Shown: positions 24,565 to 33,392 of the stretch, one piece after another
Layout of the letters: every line of letters starts with the position of its first letter
Numbering within the stretch: the stretch's first letter is position 1
Source of the DNA: Ancylobacter sp. SL191
Lineage (GTDB): Bacteria > Pseudomonadota > Alphaproteobacteria > Rhizobiales > Xanthobacteraceae
DNA: 64,000 bases
Direction of reading: 5' to 3'
Assembly: GCF_026625645.1 (NCBI RefSeq)
Contig: NZ_CP113056.1
Location: forward strand, 434,001 to 498,000
Translations under genes and position numbers: made by a program
The notes under the pieces: generated by a model
What the model saw: only the letters and a program-made list of their open reading frames with translations
What the model was told of the DNA's origin: nothing
Databases searched by the model: none

Positions 24565-25620
24565 TCACTTGATAAAGTCGCTCGGATTGACGTTTACGTT
24601 AAGTTTGAAAGCGTTGATTAGCCGAGAGATGGCACCCTCGCGAGGGCGGTATTTTATCGTGGCCCTCTGAGTCGTTCCTGACTCCGAGATTTCGTAACCA
24701 AATTCACCCTCCGCCACATAACCGGCATCGCTTAGTTCTTGGAGCATGTGGGGTAGATCGCTCGCATCTGTTAGCTCCGGCACTCCAAACGGGTGACCAA
24801 TCACTGGGGCACGAGAAACGTGATTAAGAATGAGGTCTCGATCACCCACGCCTCGATCAATGACCGCGAGCGCTGTTTGATCAGGCGAAGGGTAAAAATA
24901 TTGATAGATGTTGAGCCGCTCAAGAAGTTGCTTGACATCACCGATATCGCGGCCAGAGGATAATAGGCCCCAATCATCCTCTTGAAGTTCGTATAGAGGA
25001 ATAGGGCAAACTCCCAAGGACCTGTCCGCAGCGATGTTATCGATCGCTAGTAGGTCTTGGAACGAAATGATGCCCTCTCCCTTGCCGGTGACGGCATTGA
25101 AGATTTTCTCCCAATCGAGTTGTGCGGACTGTTGCACAATCTCGAATATATGGGAAAGCGGCGGAATCTCGATGTGCTTGATGGCCTGAAAGATCGGTGC
25201 AAACGTTGGTCCCGCTACGCTCGCTATGTGCTCCTGCTGCTTCTCTGTAGGCTGAGATGCCATAGCAGACATGGTAGCCATCAAGCTTGGCACATCGACT
25301 TGGGCTTCCGCAGTAGTCTGAAACAGGCGCCGGGCAATATCTCCTAGATCAAACACCACAGGCCGCACGATCAGGACGTTGACATCGGGCATCGTCGCTT
25401 GGATGTCGACCTGCATCATCGCAGCGATGCGTGGATTGTGTTCGGCCGCAACGACGATGACCCTCTTTGCTGCGTCGTCGACGGCGATGACCAAGGCCGT
25501 GTGCTCCACACCAGAAACGCCTGTAATTGTTTGGTGTTCGCGAGGATCTGCGCCGAGCGCTCGGCTAAAGGACGACCAGATTGGAAAGTCGGCAGAGATG
25601 GCCAAGGCACGCTCCATCAT
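24565..25620 (-). CDS. Hypothetical protein, probable C-terminal winged-helix-like region
   Basis: A 351-residue protein (second codon also ATG). I recognise no family. Residues 30-130 alternate beta strands and helices ('HTALVIAVDDAAKRVIVVAAE', 'VNVLIVRPVVFDLGDIARRLF'), like an alpha/beta domain. Residues 130-230 are helical. The last 90 residues ('LPHMLQELSDAGYVAEGEFGYEIS' region) have the helix-helix-wing look of a DNA-binding domain, with 'QRATIKY' as a strand. No signal peptide or membrane span. Its start overlaps the stop of an upstream small frame (ATGA), suggesting a two-gene unit. Lower GC than the core half. Confidence 0.55.
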   Translation of the reverse strand: MMERALAISADFPIWSSFSRALGADPREHQTITGVSGVEHTALVIAVDDAAKRVIVVAAEHNPRIAAMMQVDIQATMPDVNVLIVRPVVFDLGDIARRLFQTTAEAQVDVPSLMATMSAMASQPTEKQQEHIASVAGPTFAPIFQAIKHIEIPPLSHIFEIVQQSAQLDWEKIFNAVTGKGEGIISFQDLLAIDNIAADRSLGVCPIPLYELQEDDWGLLSSGRDIGDVKQLLERLNIYQYFYPSPDQTALAVIDRGVGDRDLILNHVSRAPVIGHPFGVPELTDASDLPHMLQELSDAGYVAEGEFGYEISESGTTQRATIKYRPREGAISRLINAFKLNVNVNPSDFIK

Positions 25621-25904
25621 GCGGGAGTCCGCGCGAGATATTGTTCTTTCAACACGGTAATGTACAGATTCTCATGTGAACAAAACGGGTACTTTGCACA
25701 GGGCTTACGATGGATTGACACGGTGTTAAAGAAAAGGTCGTGGTTACGGTCATAGCAGGTGGGATTCTCGCCGGCCTTGGCTGGATAGGAAGCAGCCTCC
25801 TGGAAAAGGATGAAAACATTACTGCCGAGATGGAATGGACTAACGTCGCCAATCCGCTTTTTGGAGTGGGTTATTGAAGGAAGGCGTGTCGAAATTAATA
25901 GCAT
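25617..25904 (-). CDS. Possible small partner protein overlapping the 351-residue gene
   Basis: A frame of 95 codons from ATG 25904, ending TGA with a 4-base overlap onto the next start. The C-terminal 60 residues look like protein ('DLFFNTVSIHRKPCAKYPF', 'ENLYITVLKEQYLART'). The frame continues upstream into the palindromic element at 25909-26067, so the true start is unclear and the gene may be broken by that insertion. No domain recognised. Confidence 0.35.
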   Translation of the reverse strand: MLLISTRLPSITHSKKRIGDVSPFHLGSNVFILFQEAASYPAKAGENPTCYDRNHDLFFNTVSIHRKPCAKYPFCSHENLYITVLKEQYLARTPA

Positions 25905-25908
25905 AATG

Positions 25909-26067
25909 TTAATTTCCGTCGAGATCTGACCCAGACGTTCCATCGGCCAACGACCCAGGCTGGCTATTTGAAGAACGCTTACAATTAAGACGAGGGACAG
26001 TGCCAATATGGGTCAATACGCGATGGAAAAACCCTCACCTAAAGGGTCATATCTCGACGGAAATCAA
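25909..26067. mobile_element. MITE-like palindromic element, copy 2
   Basis: Left arm TTAATTTCCGTCGAGATCTG followed by ACCC and an inner ACGACCCAGGCTGG; right arm CGCGATGGAAAAACCCTCAC and GGTCATATCTCGACGGAAAT. The order and spacing match copy 1 at 2031-2207, with diverged middles. About 160 bases, no gene. The two arms are near reverse complements, as expected for the ends of one element brought close by internal deletion. Confidence 0.5.
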
Positions 26068-26456
26068 CAGCTACGCCATAAAGGCGTACATCGCTCCGGT
26101 CGCGCAGCGATCATTTCAGCCTATCGATGAGATCCGCTATAATTTCAAGCGGCCGGCTGAATTCAAGGATATGTTCGCCTGGACGCAGTATTTTGAACTC
26201 ATGCGGGATTCGTTGCGCGCCTCCAACTATCCGCCGTTCAGCGTGTCAAAGAGCTTTAAGTCGCAGTTTTAACGTCGCCAGCTCCGCCGCCGAGCACCAT
26301 GTTTACACTGCCGACTGAGACCTGATCCGTACCGTCAATCGATTGAGGCTCCACCCTGAGAGACGTTCGATAACCCGCAATTCGGTAATATAACCCCACT
26401 CTGAAACAATATTATGTACTGGTCTATTTCTAGGATCAAAATTGTTGGGGATGTGC
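26068..26456 (+). other. Gene-poor stretch after palindromic element copy 2
   Basis: A short plus-strand frame continuing out of the element to 26272 ends in 'FAWTQYFELMRDSLRASNYPPF', which looks like the tail of a protein whose start was lost. The rest to 26456 shows nothing I can name. GC falls through this stretch. Confidence 0.3.
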
Positions 26457-26888
26457 ATGATTAACCGGTTTTTAAATACCGTAATCAGTATTTCAGTTAT
26501 CATTGCCGCTACTCACGGGCCTGTAGCCGAAGCAGCATCGTGTACCGTTGCTGATTTTTCCGCTGATCTATTCGTAGAACGATGGAACCAAGAAATCGCA
26601 AGCCTGACCATCGGAACTTGGCGTCTCGAGAAATACGGAGGCTTGGGATTTATTCGCCAAAATCTTGATGGTCCGGATCTTACGCTTTCCGTTCAAATAG
26701 ACAAAAATCGATGTATAACCAAAATTCAAGTGACTTCGCGGCGAGACGGTGACGGCTTTGCTGCTCAAGTATCCTGGGTTAAAATAATTAAGATCACAAA
26801 CCCTACAATTACGAATGATATCCGTAAGAATATCTATAGGATTTTGAACATGGACGAAGTCAATGCCGGAGGAGCTCACACTCATTAA
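26457..26888 (+). CDS. Small exported hypothetical protein
   Basis: Start at ATG 26457 (an ATG 5 codons upstream is also in frame). The 143-residue product has a signal peptide ('MINRFLNTVISISVIIAATHG', cut near AEA) and a mature domain of about 115 residues with beta-strand character and two cysteines (SCTV, NRCI). Family unknown. AT-rich, unlike the core genome, and flanked by remnants, so probably acquired. Confidence 0.55.
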   Translation: MINRFLNTVISISVIIAATHGPVAEAASCTVADFSADLFVERWNQEIASLTIGTWRLEKYGGLGFIRQNLDGPDLTLSVQIDKNRCITKIQVTSRRDGDGFAAQVSWVKIIKITNPTITNDIRKNIYRILNMDEVNAGGAHTH

Positions 26889-26950
26889 AATATTACATAT
26901 GAATTTTGGGAAGATAATGAAATAAACAAATTTGTGATACGCCCTGTAGA

Positions 26951-27639
26951 TTAGTCGAATTTAGACATTATGAATGAAAATTCGTCGCTACGTATTTCGC
27001 CTGAGCTTGTATTGAATGATACGCTTAGAATCCAACACAACCCGATGCCTTCCGTTGCAGGTTTGAATACGAGCGTGAATGAGCCTGCCTCATCTCTAGG
27101 TATTTTATAAACAGGGCTGAAAGGAAACGTCTGCGTTCCAATTTTGTGATCAACATTTAATATATACTGATGGTTAGGTACGACGATGCCCGGCGTTCCC
27201 CCAGCGACCTGTTCGGCTGCAGTCACAACGAGATCGACTCCCTTGAAAATGGCGTCTGAATCTCCAGTATTTAAAAAAACAAAGTCGAGCGATAAAGCGC
27301 GATTCGTTTTGGATCCGGCAGGGGATGAAAAGTTCGCACCTTCCTCCCGTCAAATTTGCAGCTCATGGGGCTTTCGATAAAATAACCGTCGCTATCATTT
27401 GAGAGATTCAACGCAACAATTGTTGTCGTAGTAATTAAGTAGCCGCTGCAGCATAACATTATCTCTTTCCATAAACTTACTATGGCAGTTATTATTGTTA
27501 CAATAACTATTAGAACAGCCACGACGGGGTTGTTTTTAATGCGGGCAAGCCAAAGATCGCTTAGCGATTTTTCTTCTTTGTCCTTAACTTGCATCGACGG
27601 TCCTCTGGAGGGTTGGAAATGACACATTAGATCATACAA
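26951..27639 (-). pseudogene. Frameshifted single-span membrane protein
   Basis: Two minus-strand frames make one protein. The first (from 27639) gives a cytoplasmic N-terminus, 'KDKEEKSLSDLWLARIKNN', a transmembrane helix 'VVAVLIVIVTIITAIVSLW', and a domain running to 'SPMSCKFDGR'. The second frame continues sensibly with 'ANFSSPAGSKTNRALSLDFV' and on to 'FIMSKFD' at 26951. The switch lies near 27335-27352; upstream of it the second frame has a TGA, downstream the first ends in a TAA. A one-base change would restore about 229 residues. Family not recognised. Could be a true mutation or a sequencing error. Confidence 0.55.
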
Positions 27640-27792
27640 CCTACCTCAATCACGCCATTTACGTCACTGCGTTTCCATTCTCCCTTCCCTTATGGCTTTC
27701 GCCGACGCGTTCCAAGCCTCGATGGTTTTCCCAGAAAGGTGTTCAAATTCCGCGGCCGGGCCGCCTTCCTATCCCTGTAGGCGCGCGATCCG

Positions 27793-27984
27793 GCCGCAGT
27801 GCCACTGGTCGGCAGTTCCGCGCCCTGTGGCTTCCCCTCCCTGGCTAATGACCATCTGGACCGGCCGCTCGACTTTAACGAGCTGATGATCAAGCACCCC
27901 GCATTGACTGTTGCCGTGCGGATCGCTGGCGAAAGCATGATCAATGCCGGCCTGTTTACAGGCGACATCGCCATCTTCAGCTGA
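27793..27984 (+). pseudogene. UmuD-like fragment
   Basis: About 62 codons read as the N-terminal half of a UmuD/LexA-type S24 protein: 'VPLVGSSAPCGFPSLANDHL', then 'LDFNELMIKHPA', then 'RIAGESMINAGLFTGDIAIF'. The Ser of 'GESM' is the catalytic serine. The frame then stops, before the catalytic Lys region, and the following frame (ADRSLG) hints at the next few UmuD residues after a shift. The C-terminal half and any umuC are absent. Mobile elements often carry umuDC copies. Confidence 0.6.
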
Positions 27985-28442
27985 CCGATCTCTGGGGTAT
28001 CTCGCACAGGCTGACCATCCGGCTCGGGAAATTCGACGATCGGTTTTGGCTTGGGCCCTCGCTTTTGGACCGACTTCACCTTCAGACTATCAAGACCCCA
28101 TCGCGATGGGCTTGTGGGTGAGTTTGCCTCCAACTTTCACCAGGTCGCCAGAGGACTTTGCTCTGTCTTTGGCTGGCCCGCCTTGGCCACCTCACGGCCA
28201 AGCGCGTCCAATCCTGGTGCGAGCGCCCCAGCGGCTCCGCGTAGTCGGCGAAGCTCAATGCCACTCGCGATTGAGATACTGTCCCAATCATAATCGCGGT
28301 GGCCTTTCGGCGCCGGCTGCTGAACGGCCAACAGGTGGAGGAGATAGGATTGGAGACTTCCGACGTCATCGGCAGACAGCACAGCGGAGGCGCGCTGCTG
28401 GCAGAATTTCACCAACATGCGCGCGAAGTTGGAACGGGGCAT
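27985..28442 (-). pseudogene. Interrupted ORF, possible recombinase or DNA-binding N-terminus
   Basis: From ATG 28442 a helical protein reads 'PRSNFARMLVKFCQQRASAV' to 'PLATW', then meets an in-frame TGA at 28137-28139. Past the stop the same frame stays protein-like ('LEANSPTSPSRWGLDSLKVK', 'GPKPKPIVEFPEPDG') until about 27985, where it becomes the antisense of the umuD fragment. So one nonsense mutation and one rearrangement have broken the gene. The helical N-terminus and basic Pro-rich linker would suit a site-specific recombinase, but I cannot confirm this. Confidence 0.45.
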
Positions 28443-28682
28443 CGTGGATTACTCAGGCACGTTTGGAGGCCAGTCCTTAGAGGGGACGGCCGTTTGGCAA
28501 ATCCGGCTGCGCCGGAGAAGAAGCCAATGGTGGTGTCGCTCCCGACGGCTAACCTCTGCGCGTATCCTCCGCGACCACGAGTCGATGCAAGGCCTTGCGG
28601 GTAGAGAAATCGGAGGCCGCCATCCAAAGCTCGGGTCTGCTCGACGTCTTTGTGGACAGAGAAAAGGCGTGCACCATTAGCC

Positions 28683-29696
28683 CTATCGCGGCGCGGCATT
28701 AATCCGATCGATCCAATGGTCGACGAGGTGCTCTAGCGCTCCGTCAGGCTCAGCCCGACTGACTTGATCCACGTCGATCCGACCATCCTTGAAGGCCACT
28801 GTCAGATCGACCCCGAAGCCAAGGATCGCTCCGGCCCTATCGACGCTGTGGAATCGGTATCCGCGTGGCAGATTGTAGCCAAGGGATTGCCAGGCACGAT
28901 AAACCTCCTTGAGCAGTGCGCGTTTTGCGTATGTCTCGTAGCGGAACATCCGATTGGTAAACTCGGTGTCGCTAAGCCGGAAGCGCTTGGGCACAAGCTG
29001 ATCGAACGCGACGGCGAAGAGTAAGGCGCCGCCTGGTTGGCCTGAGGGGTTGCCAACCGTCGGCGCGAGCCGACGATCAAGTTCATCCTGCATGATGAGC
29101 ACATCACGGAAACGTAGGTGCTCCTCAAGCTTCTTCTGCTCATTCTCATCGACGGGGCCAACGACACGAAAACCGACGCGTTCGTCGATTACCACATCGT
29201 CGGGATGCGGCAGGAAGAACGGCGGCTCTTTGCCGGCGGCGAGCGCTGTTTGCATGGCGCTAGACGTCATCTCTTTATAGTTTTTCGCCTGTTCGATTTT
29301 TTCGCGGAGATAGATCGCCTCCTGTCGTTCGGTCGCCTGCGCCAGCTGGAGCGCGAGGCGTAGAGAGCGTGGATCGCCTTTGAGGGCCGACGCATTAAGC
29401 GCCCGAACCAAGGCCTGAGGCGTTGAAATCTCACTGACCGTATCGCCTTCGCGAATCCGGACGGTGCGCTGCATGCCTTCAAGGATTGCGCGATAGGTCG
29501 GCAGATCCGCTGGTGAAAGGTCCGTGCTCTTGGCGCGAGGACGTCCGCTAGGATTGCCGGATGTGCCCTTCTGGAAACGGCTATGCTCAGGCGGCTTGCC
29601 ATAACCTACTCCGTAAGCGACGTCCGCCTTCATGCGGCCGACGGCCTCGTTGGAAAGGGTCTTCGCTTTCTTCCCGCTCTCATCTCTGTCAGCCAT
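28683..29696 (-). CDS. DUF5681-domain protein
   Basis: A 337-residue protein. Near residue 33-55 is the DUF5681 signature 'YGKPPEHSRFQKGTSGNPSG' followed by RPR, a basic Gly/Pro-rich segment found in proteins beside phage terminase and methyltransferase genes. The next 100 residues are helical; the rest is unrecognised. No membrane span. Its start overlaps the stop of the methyltransferase gene by 8 bases, so the two are cotranscribed. In related loci a large terminase follows; here only remnants follow, so this is a stranded piece of a prophage or integrative element. Molecular function unknown. Confidence 0.8.
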   Translation of the reverse strand: MADRDESGKKAKTLSNEAVGRMKADVAYGVGYGKPPEHSRFQKGTSGNPSGRPRAKSTDLSPADLPTYRAILEGMQRTVRIREGDTVSEISTPQALVRALNASALKGDPRSLRLALQLAQATERQEAIYLREKIEQAKNYKEMTSSAMQTALAAGKEPPFFLPHPDDVVIDERVGFRVVGPVDENEQKKLEEHLRFRDVLIMQDELDRRLAPTVGNPSGQPGGALLFAVAFDQLVPKRFRLSDTEFTNRMFRYETYAKRALLKEVYRAWQSLGYNLPRGYRFHSVDRAGAILGFGVDLTVAFKDGRIDVDQVSRAEPDGALEHLVDHWIDRINAAPR

Positions 29697-31068
29697 GACG
29701 GGACCTCCGGCTGGAAGACCGGACAGGGCGCTTTGGTGCTTCCCCTTCTGGTTGCGCCGAGCTTGGCGCCCGCTCGAGGGCGATATCCTCGAAGGAATGT
29801 CCGGTACTATCGAGCGTGGCGCGCTTACCCGTGAAGGCTTCCCAACGAGCGATTATGGTGTCGCAATAGGCCGGATCAAACTCCAGGACACGGGCAACTC
29901 GGCCGCAAGTCTCGGCGGCCATGAGTGTCGAGCCAGAGCCAGCGAAGATATCGAGCACCGTTTCGCCACGGCGCGAGCAGTCTCGTATTGCATCTGCGAT
30001 GAGTGCGACCGGCTTCACGGTCGGGTGCATCGCCAGCTCCTCAGCCCTGTTTCCGCCGAGACTGCTGATGCCCGCATAATCCCAAACATTGGTGCGGTAG
30101 CGGCCCGTTTCCCCAAGCCCGAAGCTATTGGTGTGGGGACGACCACCTACCTTGAAGACGAAGATCAGCTCGTGCTTGGAACGGTAGAAGGTGCCCATGC
30201 CGCCATTGGTCTTGTTCCAGACGCACAGATTCTTCAGTTCCGAGAAAGCGACCTCGCCGGCATTCAGCATCTCGCGCATGTGGCGCCAGTCCATGCAGAC
30301 GAAAGCGATAGCGCCATCCTTGGCCACTGCGGCGGCATTCCCCAGCGTCGTCGTCAGGAAAGCGGTGAACTCAGGCGCCGTCATCTCTCCGGACGCGAAA
30401 GCGAATTCGCGATGGCGCACGGTGCCGAGCCCACTCACGTGACCATCGATCGGGACGTTGTAGGGAGGGTCGGTGAAGATCAGGTCGATCTTCGCACCAT
30501 TGACGAGCCGCTCGACATCGGGTCGCGACTGGGCGTCGCCGCACAGGAGGCGATGGCGGCCCAAGCACCAGAGATCCCCGGTTCGTGTAACCGCCGCGGA
30601 CGTTACAGGCGGCACGTCATCAGCCGCGTCCTGAGTATCGGTTGCGGACTCACGCGCACGGTCGAGCGTGAAATCCACTTCAGCCAGGGAGAAACCGGTG
30701 ATGGTGACGTCGAACTCAAGGTCGATCAGCGCCTGCAGTTCGATGGCGAGGATCTCCTCGTCCCACCCGGCATTCAGCGCGAGTTTATTGTCTGCCAGCA
30801 CATAGGCCCGGCGCTCCTCGGCGGACAGATGCGACAGTCGCACCACCGGTACGGTCCCAAGCCCAATCTGCCTGGCGGCAAGCACGCGTCCATGTCCGGC
30901 AACGATCTCATCGTCGTCGCCGACGAGCACGGGATTGGTGAAACCGAAGCGCCGAATGCTCTCGGCAATCTGAGCGATTTGCTTCTTGGAATGGGTCCGG
31001 GCATTGCCCGGGTAGGGACGCAAAACCCCGATGGGTCTCATCTCGATGGTGGGTGCAGAAGTGTTCAC
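29689..31068 (-). CDS. ParB-N / DNA methyltransferase fusion protein
   Basis: The frame extends to 31164, but GTG 31068 follows GGAG at 8 bases and gives 'NTSAPTIEMRPIGVLRPYPG', a usual start for this family. Product 459 residues. Residues 10-110 are a ParB/Srx nuclease-like domain ('NPVLVGDDDEIVAGHGRV', 'ADNKLALNAGWD'). The methyltransferase half has 'FTDPPYN' (about residue 199) before 'FAGSGST' (about residue 373), the motif IV before I order of beta-type N6-adenine/N4-cytosine enzymes. Such fused proteins are common in alphaproteobacterial prophages and probably methylate the element's own DNA. Recognition site unknown; no cognate restriction enzyme is adjacent. Confidence 0.85.
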   Translation of the reverse strand: MNTSAPTIEMRPIGVLRPYPGNARTHSKKQIAQIAESIRRFGFTNPVLVGDDDEIVAGHGRVLAARQIGLGTVPVVRLSHLSAEERRAYVLADNKLALNAGWDEEILAIELQALIDLEFDVTITGFSLAEVDFTLDRARESATDTQDAADDVPPVTSAAVTRTGDLWCLGRHRLLCGDAQSRPDVERLVNGAKIDLIFTDPPYNVPIDGHVSGLGTVRHREFAFASGEMTAPEFTAFLTTTLGNAAAVAKDGAIAFVCMDWRHMREMLNAGEVAFSELKNLCVWNKTNGGMGTFYRSKHELIFVFKVGGRPHTNSFGLGETGRYRTNVWDYAGISSLGGNRAEELAMHPTVKPVALIADAIRDCSRRGETVLDIFAGSGSTLMAAETCGRVARVLEFDPAYCDTIIARWEAFTGKRATLDSTGHSFEDIALERAPSSAQPEGEAPKRPVRSSSRRSRHG

Positions 31069-31211
31069 AAACGTCGCTCCAGCGCTGCTGCTTCGATCGT
31101 GCCAAGGGAAATCGAAGAGAACAGTGAGGGAACGCGAGGTGATTGCAAGTGCCCGCAAACCCATGACAGGGCTGGAAAAAGCCCTCGAAAACGGCTTTCA
31201 AATTCCGCCGG

Positions 31212-31262
31212 TTCTTAAAGGGCTCTTAAAGGCCTCTTACAGACCTCTTCAAAGCTCTTAGG
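31212..31262. repeat. Five direct repeats at helical spacing
   Basis: TCTTA-like cores start at 31213, 31224, 31235, 31246 and 31256 (for example TCTTAAAGGGC, TCTTAAAGGCC, TCTTACAGACC), four at exact 11-base and one at 10-base spacing. All would face the same side of the helix, as in binding arrays for a regulator. They lie in the 427-base gap between the methyltransferase start (minus strand) and the hypothetical gene at 31496 (plus strand). Nothing else was seen in that gap. Confidence 0.6.
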
Positions 31263-31495
31263 ACCAAACAGGCTTCCAAATCGTCGCCTTCGGCAGCGAT
31301 CACGAACGCGTGATATCTGCTCCCAGCTTCGCCAACGGGTCTGCTCCCAATGCGGGTCGCATGGAATCGCATCACACGGAAAACGAGTCGCCAGCCCAAT
31401 ACCTTTTTACCTCCAGGGACTCGGATATCGACTTCGACAGGAAATCGAGCATTGCTAGCCCTACGCGTTATCCACGAAGCGTCGGAAGCAATGCT

Positions 31496-32083
31496 ATGGC
31501 GACCCTTAACGTCGAAGGCCTCGCGCTCCAGGTGATATATGCCGCCATTGATGGGGGAGACATCCACTACGAGATTAGTCTCCAGTGGAACGGCCAATCC
31601 GTGCTCAACACCGATATATTGAAGCGAGAGGCATTCAGGGTCGGGCACCCGCTGGGGTGGGTTTCTGCCCTAAACGGAGAGCCGTGCTCCCTCCTTCCAT
31701 TTCTGCGGAAAGTCGTCGACGAGGATGAGGCCGACTATTTCGAGACCATGGACTTGAGTCTCATTATCGCCGCCTACCCCCGCTCGGATTTCCCATTTCT
31801 GCCATCCCACTGGCGTCTTATCCCTAAGGACACAGATGACGCGACAGGAGTCGACCAGGCGGCAGTTGTCGCGGCAGGACCCGCACCCGAAGACTTCATC
31901 GAACTGATGATCTTCGTGGATGCCTTTAATTTTAAAGGGGCGCCGTATCCATCGGGAATAGGGGCAGGCATCAGGATGTCGCCGACCCGCAAGGATCTGT
32001 CGACATTCCATGACGACTTGAAAACAGAGTACGACGCTTTCCTCACGTCCTACGATGCCGTGGACGTGCATCGCTATCTGTAA
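31496..32083 (+). CDS. Hypothetical protein
   Basis: I choose ATG 31496, which follows GGAAG, over ATG 31310, because the extra N-terminal residues look random. The product has 195 residues, is acidic, and has beta-rich segments at its start ('ATLNVEGLALQVIYAAIDGG', 'IHYEISLQWNGQ') and a Pro/Tyr-containing helical end. No signal peptide, membrane span or known motif. It is alone on the plus strand behind the 11-base-spaced repeats and is the last gene of the accessory island. Confidence 0.55.
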   Translation: MATLNVEGLALQVIYAAIDGGDIHYEISLQWNGQSVLNTDILKREAFRVGHPLGWVSALNGEPCSLLPFLRKVVDEDEADYFETMDLSLIIAAYPRSDFPFLPSHWRLIPKDTDDATGVDQAAVVAAGPAPEDFIELMIFVDAFNFKGAPYPSGIGAGIRMSPTRKDLSTFHDDLKTEYDAFLTSYDAVDVHRYL

Positions 32084-32609
32084 AGCAGCGCCGACGCGAG
32101 CGCAGCGGTGTTGCCAACATCAGCCGGCGCGATGAGATCACTCCCTGCGGCACGCTGCGCCCTCACCGCAAAGACGTCTCGTCAACCGGACCAGACCTCC
32201 TGCAAAAGCGCAACGGGGAACCGCTTCGCGACAGTCACTTGAACGGAAACGTCAATGCGGTCCCGGTGCGGCGCCGGCATGATCCGCGCTCAAGCAATTC
32301 CGTCCCGGATAATAACAATCGAATCCCGCACGGCGACAATGCGGCTTCCCTGTTTGGGTTGCGAATGGCTTTCAACCAAGGAACCGCGTGTCCGACGATT
32401 TAGACCCAACTCACTGAAAGAACGGGATTCTCTGCGCGCCGTGCCGTGCGGGCTGACGTTCCTTGTTTTCTCCCGTAACAGGGAACCTCGCAGAGACAGG
32501 TTCGCCGACGACTACTCCCTCCGCCAAATCAGCCCCACACCAGACACGCGCCGACGTGCATCCGGTGGCCGGCTATGCGGCGGCTGAATGACCGCCGGCG
32601 TTCCCCCCG
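32084..32609. other. Island-core boundary region without a gene
   Basis: About 525 bases with no convincing coding frame; a 110-codon frame at 32255-32587 is Arg-rich and lacks a ribosome site. No tRNA or attachment-site repeat was seen. Right of it the sequence becomes uniformly GC-rich and gene-dense, so the boundary of the accessory island probably falls here. Confidence 0.5.
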
Positions 32610-33380
32610 CTACAGCCACTCGCCCATCGGCCGTACCTCATAGCCCGCGCCGATCAGCCGGGCCTTGACCGCGCGCGCCATCGTGACCGCGTCGGCGGTG
32701 TCGCCGTGGACGCACACCGTGTCGGCGCGGACCTTGATGCGGGTGCCGTCGAGCGCGGTCACCTCGCCGCTCTCGACAATGGCGAGGATGCGCGCGGCCG
32801 CCGCCTCGGCATCGTGCAGCACGGCGCCGGGGAGCTTGCGGGAGGCGAGGTTGCCATTCGCGGCATAGGCGCGGTCGGCATAGATCTCGCGGGCGAGCTT
32901 CAACCCCATGTCCTCGCCGGCCCGCTCGGTCGGAAGGCCCGGCATCACCACGAAGATGAAGTCGCGGTCCACCGCGCGGATGGCGCGGGCGACGGCGCGG
33001 GCGAGATCGATGTCCTCATTGGCCATGTTGCCGAGCGAGCCATGGGTCTTCACATGGGTCAGCCGCTGGCCCTGCGCCGCCGCCAGCGCCTGCAGCGCGC
33101 CGATCTGATAGATGAGCTGCTTCTCGATGTCGGCCGGGCTCTGGCCGAGGATGGGCCGGCGGCCAAATCCCCACAGATCCATGAAGCTGGGATGGGCGCC
33201 GCAGCCAACGCCGCGCGCCTTGGCGCCGGCGAGCGTGTCGGCCATCACCAGCGGATCGCCGGCATGGAAGCCGCAGGCGATGTTGGCGGAGGTGACGATC
33301 TCCAGCATCGCGGCGTCGTCGCCGAGCGCATAGACGCCGAAGCCTTCGCCCATGTCGCAATTGAGGTCGATCTTGGTCAT
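32610..33380 (-). CDS. pxpA: 5-oxoprolinase subunit PxpA
   Basis: A 256-residue LamB/YcsF-family protein. The hallmark N-terminus 'KIDLNCDMGEGFGVYALGDD' and 'ANIACGFHAGDPLVM' are present, with 'KTHGSLGN' and 'HGDT' further on. With PxpB and PxpC it forms the ATP-dependent enzyme that opens 5-oxoproline (pyroglutamate) to glutamate in the cytoplasm. It is the third gene of the minus-strand unit pxpB-pxpC-pxpA, 12 bases after pxpC. Length is normal for the family. Confidence 0.95.
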   Translation of the reverse strand: MTKIDLNCDMGEGFGVYALGDDAAMLEIVTSANIACGFHAGDPLVMADTLAGAKARGVGCGAHPSFMDLWGFGRRPILGQSPADIEKQLIYQIGALQALAAAQGQRLTHVKTHGSLGNMANEDIDLARAVARAIRAVDRDFIFVVMPGLPTERAGEDMGLKLAREIYADRAYAANGNLASRKLPGAVLHDAEAAAARILAIVESGEVTALDGTRIKVRADTVCVHGDTADAVTMARAVKARLIGAGYEVRPMGEWL

Positions 33381-33392
33381 GGCAGGCTCCGG

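Noticed and set aside
28417..28680. Plus-strand frame of 87 codons between remnants
   Set aside because: Some protein-like stretches but no start signal or motif; left as part of a decayed region with nothing I can name.
29632..31218. Plus-strand frame of 528 codons
   Set aside because: Antisense to the methyltransferase with DPPYN and FAGSGST motifs.
32255..32587. Plus-strand frame of 110 codons at the island edge
   Set aside because: Arg/Pro/Ser-rich, no ribosome site, no motif.
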